From Solirubrobacteraceae bacterium (lineage in GTDB: Bacteria; Actinomycetota; Thermoleophilia; Solirubrobacterales; Solirubrobacteraceae), in assembly GCA_025935735.1 (NCBI GenBank), contig JAICUS010000453.1:1-5116 (forward strand): a DNA stretch of 5,116 nucleotides. The letters run 5' to 3'. Of this stretch, positions 1-5,116 are shown in pieces; the first letter of the stretch is position 1; every line of letters begins with the position of its first letter. The notes under the pieces are model-generated. The model was not told the origin of the DNA. It saw only the letters and a list, made by a program, of their open reading frames with translations, and did not search any database. A program made the position numbers and the translations under genes.

Positions 1-202
1 ACCGCGCGGCCTCGGCGGCGTCGGCCACCGCGAGCAGCTAGAGGTAGCCGCCGCCGAGCGGGAAGATCCGGTTGTGGGTGCCCATCCCCTCGTGGCGCCC
101 GCCGCCGGCCACCGCGAGCCCGAGCTCGACCTCGACGCGGGCGGCGGCCGCGTCGAGGTCGGCGGTGGCGTAGATGACATGGTCGAGCCTCAGCGGCCGC
201 AC
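1..202 (-). pseudogene. VOC / glyoxalase-like domain protein, 5' part, interrupted by in-frame TAG
   Basis: Read on the minus strand from a GTG at 202-200, the frame begins VRPLRLDHVIYATADLDAAA and continues through GGGRHEGMGTHNRIFPLGGG to YL, where a TAG (complement of 38-40) ends it after 54 codons. Beyond the stop the same frame reads LLAVADAAEAAR to the window edge. This matches the opening beta-alpha-beta-beta unit of the vicinal oxygen chelate superfamily, Glyoxalase_3-like: an LDHV(I/V) first strand, a helix, a GGRH-x-G-x-GTHN loop and a GYLELLAV strand. The stop falls exactly where family members have the Glu of YLEL, often a metal ligand in VOC enzymes. One base change (GAG to TAG) explains it, so this is either a recent nonsense mutation or a sequencing error. 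The remainder of the gene lies outside the window. The substrate is unknown. The GTG start is tentative: the purine run GGTAGG directly abuts it and is too close to be an ideal ribosome binding site. The gene is divergent from the gene at 271. Confidence 0.72.
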
Positions 203-241
203 CCTACCGCCACTGGCGCCCGTCCGCGGCGGCGAATATGT

Positions 242-257
242 TTGGCGCCTGAGCCAA
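242..257. repeat. Inverted repeat TTGGC-N6-GCCAA in the divergent intergenic region
   Basis: Perfect 5-base arms (242-246 and 253-257) flank a 6-base spacer, just upstream of the ribosome binding site of the gene at 271 and next to the only AT-richer patch in the region (gaatatgttt, 234-243). It could be a small operator or a leader hairpin. The patch contains TATGTT (237-242), a possible plus-strand -10 element, but no good -35 box is visible. Arms this short can arise by chance, so a regulatory role is only a suggestion. Confidence 0.25.
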
Positions 258-258
258 C

Positions 259-266
259 GAGGAGGG
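259..266 (+). promoter_or_regulatory. Ribosome binding site for the fusion phosphatase gene
   Basis: GAGGAGGG ends 4 bases before the ATG at 271. It is a near-ideal Shine-Dalgarno sequence and fixes that ATG as the start. The protein starting there begins directly with a signal peptide, which supports the choice. Confidence 0.85.
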
Positions 267-270
267 CTAC

Positions 271-3200
271 ATGAGACGGTGGATGGGAGCCGGCGTGGCC
301 GCGACAGCGGCGATCGCCGCGCTCGCGGTGGGCGCGGACGCTCACCAGACGGGGCACGGACACGGCTACGGGCATGACAGGGGCGCGGACAGGCTCCTGT
401 TCTTCGCGTCCGACGGCATGCGCCAGGACGCGGTGGAGCGCTACGCCGACCAGGGGGTCGTTCCGGGCTTCAGGGACATGCTGCGCCACGGCGCGTACGC
501 GTCCGGCCACGGCCTGCTGACCCAGGCGCCGCCGAACACGGGCGCCGGCTGGTACACGCTGGCCACGGGCGCCTGGCCGGGCGTCACGGGGTCGACGAAC
601 AACACGTTCCACGTCAACGGCGCGTCGTTCGACTCGAGCACGTCGTTCAGCAGCGCCAACGCGCTGCAGGCCGAGACGCTCGCCCAGGCCGCCGAGCGGG
701 CGGGCAAGAAGGTCGCCCAGATCGAGTGGGTCGGCGGCCGCGTGGGTCAGATCGACGGCCCGACGCTGGACTTCCGCACGTTCGCCTCCGGCCGCGGCGT
801 GGCCACCAACTACATCGGCAAAACCGACCTCGAGCCGTTCGTGCAGTCCTTCCGGCTCCAGTACGACCATCCGGACGGCTACGCCGGCAACGCGCCGTTC
901 CCGCAGGCCGCGCCGTCGCCGGCCGGCGGCTGGACCGACGTTCCGCGCAGCTACAGCCCGGCGCGCGAGATGCGGCTGCGGGTGCTCGACGGCGCCACGG
1001 ACAAGTACGGCCTCAACGCCTACATCTACGACTCCCGCAACGACCGCCGCACGGCGTACGACCGCGTGCTGTTCTCCCCTGGCAAGGACGGCGACGACGC
1101 GGTGGCGGACCTGCGCGAGGGCGAGACCGCCGACGTCAAGGTCAAGATCTCCGGCGGCGCGCTGGACGGCAGGACCGGCGGCATGCTGGTCAAGGTCGAG
1201 CGGCTGGACCCCGACCTGTCGCACGTCCGCCTCTTCCACACCTCGGTGGCCCGCGCGAACGCGACCTGGAAGGACTGGCCCGGCGCGCGCGGCTTCACCG
1301 GCAGCTTCGAGGACTTCGTCAACGAGCGCTTCCCGTCCTCGCAGGACGCCGACTTCGCGGTCCTCGAGTCCGGCATCGTGAGCGAGGAGACCTACGTCGA
1401 GGGCGGCCTGTACTGGGAGAAGTCCTACCAGCCGATCATCCGTTACGTCCTGGACACCTACCACCCCGACCTGGCGATGGTCGGCTACCCGGTGACGGAC
1501 GAGTTCCAGCACCAGTTCCTCGGCCTGGTCACGCGCAGGCTGCCCAACGGCGCGGCCAACCCGGCCTATGACGACGTCGAGGTCAACGGCACGCCCGACC
1601 ACCGGGCCGCCCAGCGCGAGGCGTTCATCCGCCGCGCCTACCAGGGCTCGGACGCCACGATGCGCCTCGCCCAGGCTCACATGCACGAGCGCGACGTGCC
1701 CACGTTCGTGGGCGCCGACCACGGCTTCGCGCCGCAGTTCGCGGCGATCGACGCCAGCCAGGTGCTCGTCGACCTCGGCCTGCTGTCCAAGCCGCAGACG
1801 TCCAACTGCCGCCCGGCGGCCGGCGAGACGCTCGGCATGGCCAAGGCCTGCTGGGCCGGCGGCACCGTGCAGATCTACCTCAACCTGGCCAACCGCGATC
1901 CGGTCAACGCCAACTACAAGCAGGTCGCCGAGGCCGACGCGGCGAGCACCGTCGCCCGCATCAAGGCGGCGTTCCTCGCGCTGAAGGACCCCAACGACTG
2001 GACCGGCGACGGCCGGCCCGAGGGCTGGAAGGTCATCGACCGCGCGTTCACCAAGGCCGAGGCGCGCTACATCCCGAACGGCCCGCACTCGACGGCCGAC
2101 ATGGCCAACCCGACCCGCACGGGCGACCTGGTCGTCTTCTCCACGCCGCCGTACCAGTTCGACGCGGAGACGCCCGGCAAGCTGATCGCCCTGTCGGCGT
2201 TCTTCGGCCAGCACGGCTACGTGCCCGACGTGCAGGACCTGCGGTCCAACACGAACATGCGGGCGACGTTCCTGGCCGGCGGCGAGGGCATCGAGCGCGG
2301 CGAATTGCACGACGTGCGCAGCATCGACCTCGCGCCCACGGCCGCGTTCCTGCTGGACATCCCGGCGCCGCAGCAGAGCCAGGGCGTGGTCCGGCGCGAC
2401 CTGCTGGAGCACCGCGGCGGCGTGACCCCGGTCTCGATCGTCGGGCTGAACGACTTCCACGGTCAGCTCGAGTCGACCGCCACCACGCAGGACGGCCGCA
2501 GCGTGCCGGTGGGCGGCGCGGGGCAGCTGGCCACGATGTTCGACGAGGAGGCGGCGCGGCTGCCCGGGCCGACGCTGCTGCTGGCCGCGGGCGACAACGT
2601 CGGCGCCTCGCCGCCCGTCTCGGCGCTGCTGGACGACGCGCCGACCATCGACGTGGAGAACGCCTGGGGGCTGGACGCCACGAGCTTCGGCAACCACGAG
2701 TTCGACTACGGCGTCGAGCGCATCCTCCAGCACGAGGCGCACGCGAACTTCCCGTTCCTGTCGGCGAACATCGTCGAGCAGGCCACGGGCGCGCCGCCCG
2801 ACTGGGTGCAGCCCTCGCGCGTTTTCTGGGTGAACGGCGTGCGCGTCGGCGTGATCGGCGCCACCGTGCACACCACGCCCGAGCTGGTGAAGGCCGGCGC
2901 CACCGCGGGGCTGCAGTTCCTCGACGAGGCGCAGGGCATCCGGCGCGAGTCGGCCCGCCTGCGGGCGCGCGGCGTGCGCGTGCAGGTGGTGGTCATCCAC
3001 GAGGGCGCGGCGCTGGGCGCCAACCGGATCGACGGCCAGGCGGCCGCGCCGTGGGAGGGGCCGATCATCGGCATCACCCAGGCGCTGCAGGACACCACCG
3101 TCGACCTGGTGATCGCCGGCCACACGCACCGGATCGCGAACACGATGGTCGGCCGGATCCCGGTGGTCGAGGGCGTCAACGCCGGCGGCAGCTACTCGGT

Positions 3201-3957
3201 GGCCCAGCTGATGGTCCGCCACGGCGACGTGGCCTGGATCGGCGCTGCGACCCGGGTGGCCAAGGACCTCGGCATCGCGCCGCGGGCCGACGTGCAGGCG
3301 ATCGTCGATGACGCGAACGCCCGCACGGCGGTGCTGCGCAACCAGGTGATCGGGACCCAGCAGTTCGACATCAAGCGCGACCCGACGCGGCTGAGCGAGT
3401 CCGCCATGGGCAACCTGGTGGCCGACGCGATGCGGGCGAAGTACCCGGGCGTGGACGCCGCGATCACCAACTCCGGCGGCATGCGCCAGGACATCCTGTT
3501 CGCCCCGCCCAGCGCGGGCGAGCAGCCGGGCGAGATCACCTGGGGCGAGGTGTTCGCCGTGCTGCCGTTCGGCAACCGCACGGTGATCGAGACGCTCACG
3601 GGCGCCGACCTCACCGCGGCGTTCCTCAACGGGTTCAGCCCGGTGTGCAACTCGCAGATCGCCACGGGCCGCTTCCCGCAGGTCTCCGGCCTGAAGCTGG
3701 CGTTCCACTGCAACGGCACGACGCCGGTGATCGACCAGATGGCCAAGGCCGACGGCACGCCGATCGGGCCGACGGACACCCTGCGCTTCGTCACCAACGA
3801 CTTCATGTACATCGGTGGCGGCGACGGCTACACGGCGTTCGCCAACGGCACCGACGTGCTGCAGCCGGGCGACGACCTGATGCAGGTGACCATCGACTAC
3901 ATCGCCGCGCACTCGCCGGTGGCCCCGGTGGTGGAGGGCCGGATAGTCAAGCGCTGA
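271..3957 (+). CDS. Secreted fusion: NPP-type phosphodiesterase (alkaline phosphatase superfamily) + UshA-type 5'-nucleotidase
   Basis: A 1228-residue protein with two hydrolase modules. Residues 1-24 look like a Sec signal peptide (MRRW, Ala-rich core, ADA|HQ cleavage site), followed by a His/Gly-rich stretch (25-38). Module 1 (about 40-712) is an alkaline-phosphatase-superfamily phosphodiesterase. D48 lies in SDGMRQD and T90 is the likely nucleophile (T90 to TG at 99-100 has the spacing of NPP TFPNHYxLVTG). D410 and H414 (TDEFQH), D483 and H484 (GADHG) and H648 (QHGY) complete a two-metal site. An extra beta-rich segment lies around 200-340. Module 2 (about 719-1228) is a 5'-nucleotidase: NDFHG (D728, H730), GDNVGASP (D775), GNHEFD (N808, H809), H910 and GHTH (H951, H953), then the C-terminal domain with ESAMGNL, NSGGMR (R1072), LPFGN and GGGDGY. 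No anchor or C-terminal membrane segment is seen, so it is probably released. Expected chemistry is nucleotide or dinucleotide to NMP, then NMP to nucleoside plus phosphate. Domain identity is firm. The module 1 substrate is inferred and could be another phosphodiester or phosphomonoester. Confidence 0.93.
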   Translation: MRRWMGAGVAATAAIAALAVGADAHQTGHGHGYGHDRGADRLLFFASDGMRQDAVERYADQGVVPGFRDMLRHGAYASGHGLLTQAPPNTGAGWYTLATGAWPGVTGSTNNTFHVNGASFDSSTSFSSANALQAETLAQAAERAGKKVAQIEWVGGRVGQIDGPTLDFRTFASGRGVATNYIGKTDLEPFVQSFRLQYDHPDGYAGNAPFPQAAPSPAGGWTDVPRSYSPAREMRLRVLDGATDKYGLNAYIYDSRNDRRTAYDRVLFSPGKDGDDAVADLREGETADVKVKISGGALDGRTGGMLVKVERLDPDLSHVRLFHTSVARANATWKDWPGARGFTGSFEDFVNERFPSSQDADFAVLESGIVSEETYVEGGLYWEKSYQPIIRYVLDTYHPDLAMVGYPVTDEFQHQFLGLVTRRLPNGAANPAYDDVEVNGTPDHRAAQREAFIRRAYQGSDATMRLAQAHMHERDVPTFVGADHGFAPQFAAIDASQVLVDLGLLSKPQTSNCRPAAGETLGMAKACWAGGTVQIYLNLANRDPVNANYKQVAEADAASTVARIKAAFLALKDPNDWTGDGRPEGWKVIDRAFTKAEARYIPNGPHSTADMANPTRTGDLVVFSTPPYQFDAETPGKLIALSAFFGQHGYVPDVQDLRSNTNMRATFLAGGEGIERGELHDVRSIDLAPTAAFLLDIPAPQQSQGVVRRDLLEHRGGVTPVSIVGLNDFHGQLESTATTQDGRSVPVGGAGQLATMFDEEAARLPGPTLLLAAGDNVGASPPVSALLDDAPTIDVENAWGLDATSFGNHEFDYGVERILQHEAHANFPFLSANIVEQATGAPPDWVQPSRVFWVNGVRVGVIGATVHTTPELVKAGATAGLQFLDEAQGIRRESARLRARGVRVQVVVIHEGAALGANRIDGQAAAPWEGPIIGITQALQDTTVDLVIAGHTHRIANTMVGRIPVVEGVNAGGSYSVAQLMVRHGDVAWIGAATRVAKDLGIAPRADVQAIVDDANARTAVLRNQVIGTQQFDIKRDPTRLSESAMGNLVADAMRAKYPGVDAAITNSGGMRQDILFAPPSAGEQPGEITWGEVFAVLPFGNRTVIETLTGADLTAAFLNGFSPVCNSQIATGRFPQVSGLKLAFHCNGTTPVIDQMAKADGTPIGPTDTLRFVTNDFMYIGGGDGYTAFANGTDVLQPGDDLMQVTIDYIAAHSPVAPVVEGRIVKR

Positions 3958-3958
3958 C

Positions 3959-3971
3959 CCGGGTACCCCGG
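3959..3971 (+). repeat. Small GC hairpin in the intergenic gap
   Basis: CCGGG-TAC-CCCGG, a 5-base stem with a 3-base loop, begins just after the TGA of the fusion gene. No T-run follows, so it does not look like a standard intrinsic terminator. An overlapping alternative pairing, GGCCC (3970-3974) with GGGCC (3986-3990), would fold up to the start of the next gene. Given the base composition, either may be chance. The gap is short enough for read-through into the amidohydrolase gene. Confidence 0.25.
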
Positions 3972-3991
3972 CCCTTGTGGTCGGGGGGCCC

Positions 3992-5104
3992 GTGGTCGAG
4001 CAGGTCGTGGGGTGGCGGCGGCATCTGCACCGCCACCCCGAGCCGAGCTTCCACGAGCACGAGACCGCGGCGTTCGTCGCCGAGCGCCTCCAGGAGATGG
4101 GCGTCGCGGTCGAGCGGCCCACCGAGACGAGCGTGCTCGGCCGGATCGGGCACGGAGCGCCGGTGGTGGCGCTGCGCGCGGACATCGACGCGCTGCCGAT
4201 CCGCGAGGAGAGCGGCGTCGAGTTCGCCTCCGAGCAGGACGGCCTTATGCACGCCTGCGGCCACGACGGCCACACGGCGATGCTGCTCGGCGCGGCGAGC
4301 GTGCTCTCTCAGGCGGACCGGCCGCCCGGCGAGATCCGGCTGATCTTCCAGCACGCCGAGGAGATCGCGCCCGGCGGCGCGCGCGACCTCGTGGCCGCCG
4401 GCGCGATGGACGGCGTGGACTTCGTCTACGGCTGCCATTTGTGGACGCCGCTGGCGCTGGGGCGCGTGGCCGCCGTGCCCGGCCCGTTCATGGCCGCCGC
4501 GGACTTCTTCACGCTGACGGTCACCGGCCGCGGCGGCCACGCGGGCCTCCCCCACACCGCCACCGACACGGTGACGGTCGCGGCGGCGCTGGTGGGCAAC
4601 CTCCAGCACGTCGTCTCGCGCGGGCTGGACCCGCTGCAGCCGGCGGTAGTCACCGTCGGCAGCCTGCACGCCGGCGACGCCCCCAACGTCATCCCCGGCC
4701 GCGCCGAGCTCGCCGGCACGACCCGCTCGTTCGACCCCGAGGTCCGCGAGCGCCTGCCCGAGCTGATCGAGCGCGTCGCGGAGGGTGTCTGCGCCGCCCA
4801 TGGCGCCGAGTTCGCGCTCGACTACACGATGGGCTACCTCCCGGTGGTCAACGACGAGCGAGCCACCGCGCTGGTCCGCGCCGCCGCCGGCGAGGACGTG
4901 CTCGAGGACCTCGCGCCGATCATGGGCGGCGACGACTTCTCGGCCTACCTGGAGCACGCCCCCGGCTGCTACGCGTTCATCGGCGCCGGCGGCGATTTCC
5001 CCCATCACCACCCGCGTTTCGTCATCGACGAGCGGGCGCTGGAGATCGGCACCCGCCTGCACTGCACCGTCGCCCTGCGAGCCCTGGAGGAGTACGCACC
5101 ATGA
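3992..5104 (+). CDS. M20 family (M20D-type) metal-dependent amidohydrolase
   Basis: A 370-residue protein, the usual length for M20D hydrolases (aminoacylase, hippurate hydrolase and IAA-amino acid hydrolase relatives), which cleave an amide to release an acyl group from an amino acid or similar amine. From the GTG at 3992 it opens with VVGWRRHLHRHPE, the typical family start. RADIDALP (62-69) and HACGHDGHTA (87-96) give metal ligands C89 and H91. QHAEE (120-124) gives catalytic E123 and ligand E124, H149 (GCHLW) is a further ligand, and GRGGHAGLPH (H183 in the dimerisation domain), NVIPG (232-236), MGGDDFS and HHHPRF (probable ligand H339) follow. QHAEE replaces the common QPAEE, and GGDDFS the common (G/S)EDF. 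No signal peptide or membrane segment is seen, so it is cytoplasmic. An in-frame GTG at 3977 would add 5 residues. I prefer 3992 because family homology begins there and a G-run (3983-3988) lies just upstream. It follows the fusion gene by 34 bases and overlaps the next gene by 4, so co-transcription is likely. The exact substrate cannot be read from sequence. Confidence 0.93.
   Translation: MVEQVVGWRRHLHRHPEPSFHEHETAAFVAERLQEMGVAVERPTETSVLGRIGHGAPVVALRADIDALPIREESGVEFASEQDGLMHACGHDGHTAMLLGAASVLSQADRPPGEIRLIFQHAEEIAPGGARDLVAAGAMDGVDFVYGCHLWTPLALGRVAAVPGPFMAAADFFTLTVTGRGGHAGLPHTATDTVTVAAALVGNLQHVVSRGLDPLQPAVVTVGSLHAGDAPNVIPGRAELAGTTRSFDPEVRERLPELIERVAEGVCAAHGAEFALDYTMGYLPVVNDERATALVRAAAGEDVLEDLAPIMGGDDFSAYLEHAPGCYAFIGAGGDFPHHHPRFVIDERALEIGTRLHCTVALRALEEYAP
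5086..5092 (+). promoter_or_regulatory. Ribosome binding site for the gene starting at 5101
   Basis: GGAGGAG lies inside the last codons of the amidohydrolase gene, 8 bases before the ATG at 5101. It is the main evidence that a real gene starts there. Confidence 0.75.
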
Positions 5105-5116
5105 AGCTCACCCACG
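5101..5116 (+). CDS. Start of an unidentified downstream gene, cut by the window edge
   Basis: The ATG at 5101 overlaps the TGA of the amidohydrolase gene (ATGA, 5101-5104), a classic arrangement for translational coupling, and has a strong ribosome binding site upstream. Only MKLTH is visible, which is too little to name a family. It very likely belongs to the same transcription unit as the amidohydrolase and may hold the clue to that enzyme's substrate. Confidence 0.65.

Noticed and set aside
271..300. Twin-arginine (Tat) export signal suggested by the RR at residues 2-3
   Set aside because: The residues after RR (WMGAG) do not fit the usual S-R-R-x-F-L-K pattern, so an ordinary Sec signal is the simpler reading, though Tat is not excluded.
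74..377. Two short plus-strand frames (74-274 and 174-377)
   Set aside because: The first lies mostly opposite the VOC-like frame and the second overlaps the start of the fusion gene. Neither has a ribosome binding site or a family-like sequence.
726..1571. A 281-codon plus-strand frame inside the fusion gene
   Set aside because: A frame-shifted shadow with Arg/Pro/Gly-rich composition and no ribosome binding site or domain. It lies wholly within the verified phosphodiesterase module.
3959..3990. Possible intrinsic terminator after the fusion gene
   Set aside because: Stems are only 5 bases and no T-run follows, so I do not call a terminator.
190..4275. A 1361-codon open frame on the minus strand running opposite the whole fusion gene
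   Set aside because: It is codon-aligned with the plus-strand gene, so it stays open simply because TTA, CTA and TCA codons are nearly absent from GC-rich coding sequence. Its translation is low-complexity (Arg, Val, Ala, His, Gly) with no recognisable domain, whereas the plus-strand product has two complete enzyme domains.
3645..4343. A 232-codon plus-strand frame bridging the end of the fusion gene and the start of the amidohydrolase
   Set aside because: It overlaps two well-supported genes in another frame, and its Arg/Ser-rich product has no recognisable features.
3947..5062. A 371-codon minus-strand open frame opposite the amidohydrolase
   Set aside because: Same antisense effect: it is codon-aligned with the M20 gene, and its Arg/Ala/Val/Gly-rich translation shows no motif.

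Overview
The window is very GC-rich, with G or C in almost every third codon position and few TTA, CTA or TCA codons. This points to a high-GC bacterium, most likely an actinobacterium in the broad sense (possibly Thermoleophilia/Solirubrobacterales). The lineage is an impression from composition and protein style, not a demonstrated fact.

Layout: (1) Bases 1-202, minus strand, hold the start of a divergently oriented VOC/glyoxalase-like gene whose reading frame is cut by an in-frame TAG after 54 codons. The frame continues in family-like sequence to the window edge. (2) Bases 203-270 are a short divergent intergenic region with an AT-richer patch, a small inverted repeat and a strong ribosome binding site. 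(3) Bases 271-3957, plus strand, encode a 1228-residue secreted fusion enzyme. Its N-terminal half is an alkaline-phosphatase-superfamily phosphodiesterase of the nucleotide pyrophosphatase (NPP) type. Its C-terminal half is a complete UshA-type 5'-nucleotidase (metallophosphatase plus 5'-nucleotidase C-terminal domain). All expected metal ligands of both active sites are visible. (4) After a 34-base gap with small GC hairpins and no convincing terminator, bases 3992-5104 encode a cytoplasmic M20D-type amidohydrolase. (5) Its stop codon overlaps the ATG of a further gene (ATGA at 5101-5104) that runs off the window.

Inferred working model: the secreted fusion would cleave extracellular nucleotides, dinucleotides or nucleotide-sugars to a nucleoside monophosphate and then dephosphorylate that to nucleoside and phosphate. 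One polypeptide would thus do what ENPP1 and CD73 do as separate enzymes on animal cells. The downstream amidohydrolase would deacylate an N-acyl amino acid or related amide inside the cell. Why it follows a nucleotidase is not evident, and a shared scavenging role is only a guess. The fusion protein and the apparent nonsense mutation in the VOC gene are the two most notable things here. No CRISPR array, tRNA, rRNA, insertion sequence or phage feature was seen.
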